64,000 bases of DNA. Origin: Bdellovibrionales bacterium (GTDB lineage: Bacteria > Bdellovibrionota > UBA1018 > CAIMNF01). The notes below the pieces were generated by a model. That model was given only the letters and a program-made list of their open reading frames with translations, searched no databases and was not told the origin of the DNA. The stretch lies in the NCBI GenBank assembly GCA_947462765.1, contig CANHQK010000005.1, positions 1 through 64,000 of the forward strand, read 5' to 3'. Position 1 is the stretch's first letter, and each line of letters begins with the position of its first letter. Shown here in pieces: positions 51,801-60,086 of this stretch. A program made the translations under genes and the position numbers.

Positions 51801-53550
51801 CGAGCATTTGGTCGAAAGTCTTGAGCGGAAAACCCTCCACGAAATCACCCGAGAATGGCTCCTTTCTGTCTCCGGAGGTGAGCTCGGTTTCGACGAAAGT
51901 GGCTACAATCCCGAGCTCGATGCGAGCGGGTTTCGCGATGACGGAGGCGAGGTTTCCGGTCATCGTTACCGGTTCCCTGCCTTTGCAGCAGGTGCGGTCG
52001 GGACCGCTGCCGGGATGCTTCGTTTTCTGAACCGGCTATCGGACGCCTATGCGGGAAGACCGGCTCCAATCGATCGCGATACGGCTGTTTTGATGCTTTC
52101 GGACAAGGACGCTGCCAGTCGCGAATTCATGGGAGTCCAGTGCGGGATCGGCACCTTTGTCGCCGAGGCGGGCGAAAACCGTTTTGCCATCCATCAAGGA
52201 GCCAACGACGGGTTCCGCGCACTGTCGCTTCATTGCTACCGCGGACCCGATGCCGGTAAAGGCTTCGTGATCCTTTGCAACGCGGATGACTCCGGTGTTC
52301 CCTTTATCGCATCGGTGGCCCGGACCCTGATCCCCCACTTCGATATCACCGGTGTCGATGAAAGCCGGATCGAAAGTTCGTTAAAACTCGAATCGATACC
52401 CAAAGAAGAGATCGTGAACCGGGGTTATCGGGATTTGCTTTTCAGAGCGTTTCTTCCCGACCGGGCCGAGCCCATCGATCCTCCCGGGCCGATGGATCCG
52501 CTGGCTGCGTTCCATGTCGGTGTCGGCGCGCGGGTTTTGAGCGTGACAGACGACCGATTCGCCAGAGTGGAAAATCTGCTTTCTCCGTATTTACCGGTTT
52601 TCGATCCGGAACTCTACGGGCGCCAAGGCAAGGTGATGGACAGTTGGGAGTCAGTCCGGCATAACCCGCTTCCCGAGGATATTGCCGATTTCGAACTGAA
52701 GGCACCGTCCCAGATCGCATACCTGTCTCTCTCCACCCGGTTTCATCTTGGAAATCAGGCTCCGAAGGTCCGTGTCGAAGCCCGGGTGAGCGCCCGGCAA
52801 CCTTGGATCCTTCTGGTTCCTGAAGTCAGTCTCGATGGCCACGCGCTCAAACGTGTGCGCTCGCTCGAACCGCATACCCGATTCACTCAAATCAGGGCCG
52901 TGATGATTCCAGACGGAGGATTCACGCGTCTCGGGCTTTACGGACCTGACCTGCCTGAGTCGGAGGCCAAGCACTACCTCGAGTCCGCCTTGGCTTTGAG
53001 TGAGCCGTATCCGGATGCGATTCCGACTCCACAGAAGCCCCTTGCGCCGGATTACGAAGCCGGTCCAGAGGAGGTCAAACGGAACCTCTCGCGCATCACC
53101 CCGGGAGAACGGGTGGACATCGCCTGTCTTGCCTTCGGTGGAAAGATGCTCCGGGCCTCAAACGAGCACTACGGTCCTGCGGTCAGGATGATCTCACCCT
53201 ACCCGCCCATCCATATGTTCGATGGACTCGAGTCATCGCGGAGTCGTGTGCCCGGTCACTTCGAGGAGGCACGACTGCAGCCCGGGCAGGCATGGCCCAT
53301 CGAAGAGATTGAAATGGACTTCAAGTATTTCGTGAACAACAACCCCCGGGAGATCGAGGTCTACGGAAAGGTTGCCGGAGACTGGAAGTTGCTGATTCCC
53401 CGCACGCGTGTGAAGGATTACGCCGGAACCTCTTTCCGGGCGAAATTATCAGAGCCTGTGATTTGCGAGGAAATCCGGCTGGTCGTGCATCCGGACGGAG
53501 GCATGAACCGGCTCAAGCTTTGGGCCCGAAAACCCTCTGCCGGTGCCTGA
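48826..53550 (+). CDS. Four-domain ureide-pathway protein: malate-synthase-like / OHCU decarboxylase / serine hydrolase / allantoicase
   Basis: 1574 residues, no internal stop. (1) About 1-600, malate-synthase-like: GPHGPHYCQP (113), KGTIRLFIVLENP (312), GASLGWHDY (345) and GFWVAHPDF (439). Ser438 stands where malate synthases have the Asp of HDGTWVAHP. (2) About 704-826, OHCU decarboxylase: FHGDIGE with His727, and KRHGFKFLVSAKGKSAGELL. (3) About 828-1180, beta-lactamase/serine-hydrolase fold: S877-L-S-K880, Y984-S-G, H1123-Q-G. (4) About 1224-1574, allantoicase with two repeats (GKVMDSWESVRHN; HMFDGLESSRSRVPGH). OHCU decarboxylase makes S-allantoin, and allantoicase splits allantoate to urea and ureidoglycolate. 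The hydrolase domain could be the missing allantoinase. Malate synthase would use the final glyoxylate. Each activity is inferred. Confidence 0.9.
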   Translation: MKPITAYESFLSPQLIETLKAQGRPVAGVPGLMELDQGGGLESPESLAFVCELFRKLRDPLERILNQRVIDRKFIDERTLACVGLNTALKIDLLDPEYKTVIGQKDGKGRIVVGPHGPHYCQPVEGKPVAPIPEELQGYHVTLFGPPDDPKLSINAMNAFHRVLKDEPAIISEILKHSSITPYWGADDEDSKTPLRQDLVAAGEHLKACFDGSLQYTDPRNGKSYRLATERLSLPIKRFPGLALPCPFLLLNGSPIPLHLYDFAIHLFANHADPKALHYYVPKLENEEEAAYIKLMIETAESLLIDRGSPYRKGTIRLFIVLENPRAIFRAHEIMDALHPYFAGASLGWHDYLASTARLMKNDPNYRIPVKADPDIVIKYIKASHDLLTRTVGSRGGIQIGGMYGVLPIQNELKSHSFQITLKGYFRDVITQMKRGLSGFWVAHPDFVRIGIAMVEAWKQRKSRPEWLPALVTSLLEPEHRNEILAFIDQPDIEGLKPEDPRYARSLIVADLKESDFIPNHDPEEVRYNVFQALQYLTDWLSGNGCVALPSTIGGVPVRVMDDLATAERSRWEVWHEIHHGRVSLETFLKIAHEEYRFIRKDLSDGKKIVQVKWDSRTERWYPIALQLMIQLMTTEDPPEFASELLLPFTLELIRNSPDPWATAKRYAPSKYVLRKEVERMSDLFDVCGTMAFASPVSRDPFLDLKRIESLILGLNQNELLEAASFHGDIGETPATLDERARGEQAKVQADDPALRAELRLLGAEYLKRHGFKFLVSAKGKSAGELLTLLKERIQRPTDAEFLTAKKELFEITRKRLAGLLEKDPIANIESLRKNAGIRGVQIAATLNGSQIGVACLGTRNRSGDPVTPSTRFEIASLSKTLAAAFSIPFLRSRGITLDTPVQTLLDEAGSSFRLRSIGSTPADGAHGVTVKHLMNHRALNLHYVNGLPAHEPRPTAGDILEGKAGYWKPEVGVLHPPGTQFQYSGGGYLVLEHLVESLERKTLHEITREWLLSVSGGELGFDESGYNPELDASGFRDDGGEVSGHRYRFPAFAAGAVGTAAGMLRFLNRLSDAYAGRPAPIDRDTAVLMLSDKDAASREFMGVQCGIGTFVAEAGENRFAIHQGANDGFRALSLHCYRGPDAGKGFVILCNADDSGVPFIASVARTLIPHFDITGVDESRIESSLKLESIPKEEIVNRGYRDLLFRAFLPDRAEPIDPPGPMDPLAAFHVGVGARVLSVTDDRFARVENLLSPYLPVFDPELYGRQGKVMDSWESVRHNPLPEDIADFELKAPSQIAYLSLSTRFHLGNQAPKVRVEARVSARQPWILLVPEVSLDGHALKRVRSLEPHTRFTQIRAVMIPDGGFTRLGLYGPDLPESEAKHYLESALALSEPYPDAIPTPQKPLAPDYEAGPEEVKRNLSRITPGERVDIACLAFGGKMLRASNEHYGPAVRMISPYPPIHMFDGLESSRSRVPGHFEEARLQPGQAWPIEEIEMDFKYFVNNNPREIEVYGKVAGDWKLLIPRTRVKDYAGTSFRAKLSEPVICEEIRLVVHPDGGMNRLKLWARKPSAGA

Positions 53551-54310
53551 GAAGATCGGCAGCAATGCTGATCGCGATCTCAGAAGGCGCGTTCTTGCCG
53601 TAATCCTCGCCGATCGGGCATAAGAACTCCTTTGCCCGGTCCGGGGCCAGTCCCTCCTCGCGCAATTCGGCTTCCATCTTGATCCGCTTCACCTTGCTTC
53701 CCAAAACCGCAAGGTAGGGAAATGTCCGGGTCTTCAGGGCATGCCTGAGGAGTGGATAATCGGTCGAATGCCCCATGGTGATCATGGCCACGAAGGTCTC
53801 ATCCGGCAAGGCATCCATCACCGAGGTCATATCTGCAACGCAATTCACCGTCAGCCTCGGATGCGAGGTCAGTTTACCGGTCCACTCGGGTCTCGGATCG
53901 GTCACCGTCAGGCGGCAATCGAGACGGAGCAAGAGTGGTGCGAGCTCCTGGACAATGTGCCCGGCACCGAAGAGTGCGATCTTCCACTCGCCCTCGGGCT
54001 TGAAGGGTTCGAAGAACAGGCTCACCTCGCCCCCGCAACTCATCCCCACGTCACGCTTGAGATTCCAGGTCACGGAGCGTCCCTGTCTGCAATCCGGATC
54101 GAGCAACATCTCGCGGGCCGTGTCCAGGCACTTTCGCTCGATCTTCCCGCCACCGATGGTCCCGGCGATCAAGCCCTCCACACCGGCAATCATGCGTGCC
54201 CCGACATCCTGGGGTGCATGCCCCCGCTCGCCCGTCATCGTGACCACCACCATCGGGGTTCTCGCTGTTTTGAGCTCCAAAAACCGCGTACAAAACTCTT
54301 CGAAGTTCAA
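53513..54310 (-). CDS. xdhC: Xanthine dehydrogenase maturation protein XdhC
   Basis: TTG at 54310 overlaps the xdhB stop (TTGA) with AAGGAG six bases before it, giving 265 residues starting LNFEEFCTRF; the track start at 54433 lies inside xdhB. The N-terminal part has GERGHAPQDVGARMIAG and GTIGGGKIE, and the C-terminal Rossmann part has IALFGAGHIVQELAPLL. XdhC binds molybdenum cofactor, protects it during sulfuration and inserts it into XdhB. Its 3' end overlaps the four-domain gene by 38 bases in convergent orientation. Confidence 0.9.
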   Translation of the reverse strand: MNFEEFCTRFLELKTARTPMVVVTMTGERGHAPQDVGARMIAGVEGLIAGTIGGGKIERKCLDTAREMLLDPDCRQGRSVTWNLKRDVGMSCGGEVSLFFEPFKPEGEWKIALFGAGHIVQELAPLLLRLDCRLTVTDPRPEWTGKLTSHPRLTVNCVADMTSVMDALPDETFVAMITMGHSTDYPLLRHALKTRTFPYLAVLGSKVKRIKMEAELREEGLAPDRAKEFLCPIGEDYGKNAPSEIAISIAADLLRHRQRVFGPKA

Positions 54311-56643
54311 GGAACGCTCCTTCCCTTGGCCTTTTCGAGCGCAAGCAGGATCACCTCGGGTGTGGCAGGAGAAACGATCTCCACCGGCCTTCCACCGTTC
54401 CTGAATGAGAGCGCATGTTTGATGGCCGTCCAAACACTGGTCCCGAGCAAAAACGGGGGTTCACCGACCGCCTTCGATCCGTGTACCGTTCCGGGATTGC
54501 CATCGTTCTCAATGAAGTCCACGCGGAAATCCCTCGGGGTGTCTTGTACGTTCGGGATCTTGTAGGTGGTGGGCGAATGGGAAACCAAGGCATGTTGCCC
54601 GTTATAATAGAGGTGCTCGCTCGTCACCCATCCCATTCCCTGGATGAAGGCTCCGGTCACCTGACCCGAATCGATTCCAGGATTGAGCGGACGCCCGAGA
54701 TCCATCAAAATATCGGTACGATCGACCTTGAGCTCGCCCGTGTACTCATCGAGGGTCACTTCGCTGACTGCCATGCCTTGGGTGAAATAGCCAAAGGCCT
54801 TTCCCGAGACTTTGACTTTGTCAAAACCGAGTCCCGGCGTTTTGTAATGTTCATAGCCAGAAAGGGAAATTCGATTCTGATAGGCAGTCTGGATCAATTC
54901 CAGAAGCGGAACCTCTTTTCCGGTCGAACGCTCGCGCACTCGACCTTCGAGAAACTCAAATCCCGGATCGAGGGGCGCCATCATGACTTCAAGCTCGTGC
55001 TCCATGGTCGAAACCACGCCTTGAAACTTAAGTTTCGCGAGACCGATCAATCGAGACCGGATCTGCTCGGCGGCCCGGAGTGCGGCCATGCCGTTCAAAT
55101 CCGATCCGCTCGAAGCTGCTGTAGGTGAAGTGTTGGAATTCTTCTCGGTCGAGGTGGGCATGACTCGCACCCGTTCCATCGGCACACCGAGAGCATGGGC
55201 CACGATCTGGGCGATCTTGGTATTCACTCCCTGCCCCATCTCGGTCGCCCCCGTACTGACCTGCACGGAGCCATCGAGCTGGAGATTCACCAGTGCATTG
55301 GCCTGGTTCAAAAACCGCGCAGTAAACGAGATCCCGAACTTGGTTGCAGTGAGCGAGATTCCCTTCAAAGTCCCCGTTTTCTTCGCATTGTGCTCACGGA
55401 TTTTCTGAAGCCGGACCTCGTAATCCGAGCTCAGTCGCAGCCGCTTCTCGATCTCCGGCAACAGATTGTTCTCGACCTGCTGGCCGTAGGGGGTCCGCAC
55501 CCGGTCACCCCGATACAGATTGAGGCTCCTCACCTCAGCTGCATCCTTGCCCACCACAGCGGCAATATCCTCGAGAATCGCTTCGATGGTCATGGTTCCT
55601 TGTGGCCCTCCGAATCCGCGGAACGCAGTGTGCGAGTGATGGTTGGTCCGGTAACAGACTCCCTCGACGTGCACGTTCGGAATGAAATAGGCTCCATCGG
55701 CATGGAACATGGCCCGCTCGAGAATGGAGCCTGAGAGATCCGTGTACGCCCCACCGTCTGACTGGATCTGAACCTTCAGAGCCAGAATCCGCCCCTCCGT
55801 ATCGAATCCGACTTCGTACTCATTCTGAAAGGGGTGACGCTTGCCGGTGATGATCATATCCTGGTCCTTGGTGAGGACCATACGCGCGGGGCGCTTGAGA
55901 CGATCGGCTACCAGGGCCGCATAGGCTGCAATGGGTGCCGCCTGCGATTCCTTCCCGCCGAACCCGCCCCCCATCCGCTTCACGACACAGACCACCTCAT
56001 GAAACGACCGACCGAGAGCCTCAGCCACCACCCTCTGGGTCTCACTCGGATGCTGGGACGAGGAATGCACCTCGACCTGACCGCTCTCGAGCGGATAAGC
56101 AATGGCCGCTTGCGACTCCATGTAGAAGTGTTCTTGACCGCCGACCCGGAACACCCCTTTCAGACGATGGGTGGCGGAAGCGAGGGCCTGCTCGGGATCC
56201 CCCTGACGAAAAGGCGACGGGGCCCGGTGCAAAACGGCGTTTTGTGCTTTCGCCTCATCGATCGAAAAAATCCCTGGAAGAGGCTCTTCTTTCAATCGGA
56301 CCTTCTTCTTGATCCGCTCGACCGCATCCCGGGTCTTCGATGCAATCAACACCGCGGGTTCGCCATGGTAACCGATCCGATCGATCACCAAAAAAGGCTG
56401 ATCGTGCACGATGGTGCCCCACTTCTTGGCATGGAAATCCTTGGCCGTGTAAACCCCGAGACAATCGGGATCCCGGAGGGCTTCCCCGGTGTCGATTTCG
56501 GTCAGGATCCCGCAAGCAATCGAGGTCCCGACAATGCCCACATGGACCTCGCCCCGCACTTCCGCGCGATCATCCACGAACACACTCTCGCCCGAGACAT
56601 GGGTGCGGGCCGAATCGTGAGGAAAGTTCTTACCGATACTCAT
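54307..56643 (-). CDS. xdhB: Xanthine dehydrogenase molybdopterin-binding subunit
   Basis: 778 residues, the size of bacterial XdhB. It has VKRMGGGFGGKESQA and RGFGGPQG in the cofactor-binding region, PTAASSGSDLNG, and GSKAVGEPPFLL with the catalytic Glu. It oxidises hypoxanthine and xanthine to urate at the Mo centre and passes electrons to the XdhA subunit. Coupled by ATGA to xdhA and by TTGA to xdhC. Upstream Moco genes lie on the same strand, so cofactor and enzyme are co-expressed. Confidence 0.95.
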   Translation of the reverse strand: MSIGKNFPHDSARTHVSGESVFVDDRAEVRGEVHVGIVGTSIACGILTEIDTGEALRDPDCLGVYTAKDFHAKKWGTIVHDQPFLVIDRIGYHGEPAVLIASKTRDAVERIKKKVRLKEEPLPGIFSIDEAKAQNAVLHRAPSPFRQGDPEQALASATHRLKGVFRVGGQEHFYMESQAAIAYPLESGQVEVHSSSQHPSETQRVVAEALGRSFHEVVCVVKRMGGGFGGKESQAAPIAAYAALVADRLKRPARMVLTKDQDMIITGKRHPFQNEYEVGFDTEGRILALKVQIQSDGGAYTDLSGSILERAMFHADGAYFIPNVHVEGVCYRTNHHSHTAFRGFGGPQGTMTIEAILEDIAAVVGKDAAEVRSLNLYRGDRVRTPYGQQVENNLLPEIEKRLRLSSDYEVRLQKIREHNAKKTGTLKGISLTATKFGISFTARFLNQANALVNLQLDGSVQVSTGATEMGQGVNTKIAQIVAHALGVPMERVRVMPTSTEKNSNTSPTAASSGSDLNGMAALRAAEQIRSRLIGLAKLKFQGVVSTMEHELEVMMAPLDPGFEFLEGRVRERSTGKEVPLLELIQTAYQNRISLSGYEHYKTPGLGFDKVKVSGKAFGYFTQGMAVSEVTLDEYTGELKVDRTDILMDLGRPLNPGIDSGQVTGAFIQGMGWVTSEHLYYNGQHALVSHSPTTYKIPNVQDTPRDFRVDFIENDGNPGTVHGSKAVGEPPFLLGTSVWTAIKHALSFRNGGRPVEIVSPATPEVILLALEKAKGRSVP

Positions 56644-58112
56644 ACCGACACCTCACTCACTGGCAATCCCGCTTCTCTCTGAATCCGATCTCCGAATTTC
56701 AAAAACAGATTCCGGACCAGCACCTTCCTGAAACTTGAGGACCCGCGCACATCACTGAGGGGCTTCACATGGGCCTGTGCGGAATCGGCCGCACGGCGAA
56801 AGAGATCCGAGTCGATGGTTTCTCCCTCCAACATTCGCTCCTCATCCGGCATCCGCACCACACTGGCTGCCACTCCGCCGAGAGCGAACCGAACGCCCTC
56901 TAATCGACCCTCGCGGATCCGGTACCGTGCCGCAAAGGCCACCGTTGAAATATCGAGATCCTTGCGGGTACTGGTCTTGAAGAGAGCATAGCGGTGATCG
57001 CTTTTTGGAATGCGAATCGCAGTCAGAATCTCATCTCCGGCAAAATCGAGTTCCTTGTAGCCCCCCTTGATGAAGGCATCAATCCCCACCTCGCGCATCT
57101 CCACCTGACCTGACGATCCGATCCGGGACAGCACCAAGGTCACATCAGCCACTCTCAGAAAGGGCGTCGAATCACCGATCGGAGAGGCGTTCATCAGGTT
57201 ACCGGCCAGTGTGGCCGAATGCTTGATCTGGGGGGAGGCGAAGATCTTGAGCATATCGGAAAACTCGGGGAACGAAGCCGAAAGCAGATCCTCGACATCA
57301 GACAGACTCACCCGTGCGCCGATCCGGAAGGCGGCGGAATCCTCGATCCACTGGTACAATTCCTCGACACCATGGAGTGCAATCCGTGGACCCGGAGCGA
57401 GCTTGCCTTTGTTGGTCAGTACTCCGAGGTCGGTCATTCCCGAAACAATCTTCGCTCCGGGGTGGGAGTTCCGGATCTCGAGCGCCTCGGCCAGCGTCGA
57501 CGGAAGGAACACGGGAGCACCCGGAGTTCCGGTAAGAAGGGAGGCCTCGAGCGATGCGAACTCAGCCTCCATCGGGGCATGATCATAAAGCGCCGCGAGG
57601 TTCGGGACTTTTCCGGGGTCGACCGAGCAGCCGGCATTCAAGATCGGTTCATAGCCGGTACACCGGCAAAGGTTGCCGGTCGTGTGATTCCGGACCATCT
57701 TCGCATCAATGGCAGAACCCTTTCTCTTGGCGGAGTCCACCATCCCGGCCAAAGAGCATACGAAACCGGGCGTGCAATAGCCACACTGGGAGCCCTGAGC
57801 CCGCACCATCGCCTCTTGAACCGGATGGAGCTCATCCGCCCGCTTCAATCCCTCCACCGTGATCAGATGGCTGCGATCGAGCGAATACACGGGGGCGATG
57901 CAGGAATTGATGGAACGGTACTCACCGAGTCTTCCATTGCGAAACCGGCTGACCAACACCGTACAGGCGCCGCAATCACCCTCGGCACAGACGACCTTGG
58001 TCCCGGGGAGTCCCCGTTCATAGCGGAGCAGGTCCGAGAGCATCAGTGAGGATTCATTCCCCGTAGACGTTGTTCTCTTCCCATTCAGGTAAAACACCAC
58101 TTCATTTCTCAT
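56640..58112 (-). CDS. xdhA: Xanthine dehydrogenase iron-sulfur/FAD subunit
   Basis: ATG at 58112 (MRNEVVFYLNGKR) with AGGGAG before it gives 490 residues; the track start at 58232 lies inside moaE. The plant-type 2Fe-2S motif is CAEGDCGACTVLV, and the second cluster uses QCGYCTPGF and NLCRCTGYEPI. The FAD domain follows (about 190-485), with ASPQIKHSATLAGNLMNASPIGDSTP. It carries electrons from the Mo centre through two clusters to FAD and NAD+. ATGA overlap with moaE upstream and xdhB downstream. Confidence 0.95.
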   Translation of the reverse strand: MRNEVVFYLNGKRTTSTGNESSLMLSDLLRYERGLPGTKVVCAEGDCGACTVLVSRFRNGRLGEYRSINSCIAPVYSLDRSHLITVEGLKRADELHPVQEAMVRAQGSQCGYCTPGFVCSLAGMVDSAKRKGSAIDAKMVRNHTTGNLCRCTGYEPILNAGCSVDPGKVPNLAALYDHAPMEAEFASLEASLLTGTPGAPVFLPSTLAEALEIRNSHPGAKIVSGMTDLGVLTNKGKLAPGPRIALHGVEELYQWIEDSAAFRIGARVSLSDVEDLLSASFPEFSDMLKIFASPQIKHSATLAGNLMNASPIGDSTPFLRVADVTLVLSRIGSSGQVEMREVGIDAFIKGGYKELDFAGDEILTAIRIPKSDHRYALFKTSTRKDLDISTVAFAARYRIREGRLEGVRFALGGVAASVVRMPDEERMLEGETIDSDLFRRAADSAQAHVKPLSDVRGSSSFRKVLVRNLFLKFGDRIQREAGLPVSEVSV

Positions 58113-58570
58113 GAATTTCTCCCTGTGGCACACAGCGAATGACCCTTCAGCCATTCGGTTTCGCCATCCGTGTAAACTTCTTTCTTCCAGATCGGAGCCT
58201 CGTGTTTGAGCCTCTCGATCACCGTCCTGCACACCCGGAAGGCCTCATCCCGGTGCGGTGTCAGAACCTGGATCCAGACACTCAGTTCACCCACCCGGAC
58301 CGGCCCCGTCCGATGCTCAATCCGGACGCTCCCCGAAGTTCCGGCCTCCTCAAGCGCCTCTGTGGCGATCTTTTGAAGTGCTTTTTGTGCAAGGGGTACG
58401 AAAGCATCGTAATGCACGCACTCGACCGCTCTTCCGAAATTGATCGCACGCACCCGTCCCGTGAACTCACAGCTCGCTCCGAAACCGGTCTCCTGATCGG
58501 ATGAAGGAGCGCTCTGGGCAATGGTTTCGGGCCCGAGGTGGATTTCAATGCGAGGGGTGGATTGATTCAC
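58109..58570 (-). CDS. moaE: Molybdopterin synthase catalytic subunit MoaE
   Basis: GTG at 58570 is preceded by GGAGG six bases away, giving 153 residues; the track uses TTG five codons earlier. Family segments are CEFTGRVRAINFGRAVECVHYDAF, RIEHRTGPVRVGELSVWI and HEAPIWKKEVYTDG with the active-site lysines. With MoaD thiocarboxylate it converts precursor Z to molybdopterin. It starts three bases after the moaD stop and overlaps xdhA by four bases. Confidence 0.94.
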   Translation of the reverse strand: MNQSTPRIEIHLGPETIAQSAPSSDQETGFGASCEFTGRVRAINFGRAVECVHYDAFVPLAQKALQKIATEALEEAGTSGSVRIEHRTGPVRVGELSVWIQVLTPHRDEAFRVCRTVIERLKHEAPIWKKEVYTDGETEWLKGHSLCATGRNS

Positions 58571-58572
58571 GC

Positions 58573-58839
58573 TCAACCTCCACAAACCGGGGGGAGGACG
58601 GCCAGCCCCTCCCGGACCTGAACCGGCTCATGGTCCTGCAAAATCGTCTCATCATCGGCGATCACCGACTCGGAAACCAAGGCAAGATCATTCCGGAAGC
58701 CCCGTTTCTCGAACTCCGACGTCAAAATCCGCTTCAACTCACCCGCGCTCAATATCGCTCCCGCATCGACCGGTAACTCGAAAAAACCGTCGTGATCGGC
58801 ACATCTTCTCAGTGCCCCGAAAAATCTGACTCGGATCAT
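58573..58839 (-). CDS. moaD: Molybdopterin synthase sulfur carrier MoaD
   Basis: ATG at 58839 overlaps the moeA stop (ATGA), giving 88 residues; the track start at 59028 lies inside moeA. The ubiquitin-like fold starts MIRVRFFGALRRCADHDGF and ends LAVLPPVCGG, with the essential C-terminal Gly-Gly that is adenylated and thiocarboxylated, presumably by the MoeB-like protein encoded at 63215. It supplies sulfur to MoaE. Confidence 0.93.
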   Translation of the reverse strand: MIRVRFFGALRRCADHDGFFELPVDAGAILSAGELKRILTSEFEKRGFRNDLALVSESVIADDETILQDHEPVQVREGLAVLPPVCGG

Positions 58840-60086
58840 GCCATCCCTCCCCGGATCGTGTGGATCCGCACCCGGGATCCTTCTGAGAAAATCTGGCCCC
58901 CTTCGGGCAACTCGATCCAGACCTCGGCATCGAGGAGCGAGTGAATCATGAACGAAGCCTGCCCGGGAAGCGCTTCCACCCGCCTGATTCCGTTCTTCTC
59001 CGAACTCCATCGACCTCGAAGGAAACAACGGAGTCCCTCAGGCTTTTCGATCGGCGCGGCAAGCTCCGCCCACTCCTCCACCGGAACCTTGAGCGAGAGG
59101 ATGGAACGCAAATAGGGTTTCACAAAAAAATTGAAACTGACCGCACTGGATATCGGATTCCCGGGAATGCCAATCAGAACCGTAGGGCCATGGGCCGGAA
59201 ACTCGGCAACCAAAAGGGGCTTGCCGGGGCGGATGGCAATCCGGTGAAACGCGATGGTTCCCCCCGATTCAATGACCGTCTTTGGAATGAAGTCATGAAC
59301 TCCCATCGAAACCGCCCCGGTGGTGATGAGAACGTCGACGCGGTCTTTCAAAGCCCGAGCCAGTTCAGCCTCAAAGACGCGGGAACGGCCTTCGGTCTCA
59401 TCTCCTGCGATTCCGAGGTACTCGACCTCCGCTCCCGCTGCTCGCAAGGACTCCATCAAAAAGAGTCCGGTCGCATTCCAAATGCAGCCCGGCCGGAGCG
59501 GAAAATCTCCGGGATCCTGAAGTTCATTACCGGTCGACAACACCCTGATTCGGGGCTGGACTCTGACCGGAACTTCGTGAATCCCGAGAGCTGCGAAGGC
59601 CATCAGGGCGGCTGAATCGATGATTTGACCGGAGGTCCCGGCCTGAGCCCCTGAACGGAAATCGGTGCCACGCTTCCGGATGTGGTCTCCGACCCGGGGA
59701 CTACTTAGCACCCGAATGGAGGGGATCCCGTTCACATCGAGTGATTCGGTATCCTCGACCTTCACGATGGTATCGAATCCACCCGCAGGGATCGGTGCCC
59801 CGGTCATGATCTGAACCGCTCCCACTCCACTCACAGCATGAGCCAAATCCCCGGCAATCAACCGCTTGAGCACGGGTAAAACCCCGGCGTAGGCGTCAAT
59901 ATCCCTTGAGCGTACGGCGTATCCGTCCATTGCCGAATTGTCGAAAGCCGGAAGATCCTCCCGGGCCAAAACTGATTCGGCTAAAATCCGACCCGATGCC
60001 CGGTGCAAGGGTACACGCTCGATTTGAACTCTCCGGGATGCGGCCAAATGCTGAAGGATCTCGAGTGCCCGTGATGCAGGAATCAT
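58836..60086 (-). CDS. moeA: Molybdopterin molybdenumtransferase MoeA
   Basis: 416 residues. It has the family segments LPAFDNSAMDGYAV, AVQIMTGAPIPAGGFDTIV, VLSTGNEL, TTGAVSMGVHDFI and IGIPGNPISSAVSFNFFV. It inserts molybdate into adenylated molybdopterin made by the Mog domain encoded at 61079. Directly abuts moaA (TGA then ATG) and overlaps moaD by four bases. Confidence 0.96.
   Translation of the reverse strand: MIPASRALEILQHLAASRRVQIERVPLHRASGRILAESVLAREDLPAFDNSAMDGYAVRSRDIDAYAGVLPVLKRLIAGDLAHAVSGVGAVQIMTGAPIPAGGFDTIVKVEDTESLDVNGIPSIRVLSSPRVGDHIRKRGTDFRSGAQAGTSGQIIDSAALMAFAALGIHEVPVRVQPRIRVLSTGNELQDPGDFPLRPGCIWNATGLFLMESLRAAGAEVEYLGIAGDETEGRSRVFEAELARALKDRVDVLITTGAVSMGVHDFIPKTVIESGGTIAFHRIAIRPGKPLLVAEFPAHGPTVLIGIPGNPISSAVSFNFFVKPYLRSILSLKVPVEEWAELAAPIEKPEGLRCFLRGRWSSEKNGIRRVEALPGQASFMIHSLLDAEVWIELPEGGQIFSEGSRVRIHTIRGGMA

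Noticed and set aside
55834-56682. 282-residue plus-strand ORF opposite xdhB
   Set aside because: Shadow of a well-supported gene in G/C-rich DNA; His/Arg-rich with no domain. The same holds for 54415-55128 and 53741-54565.
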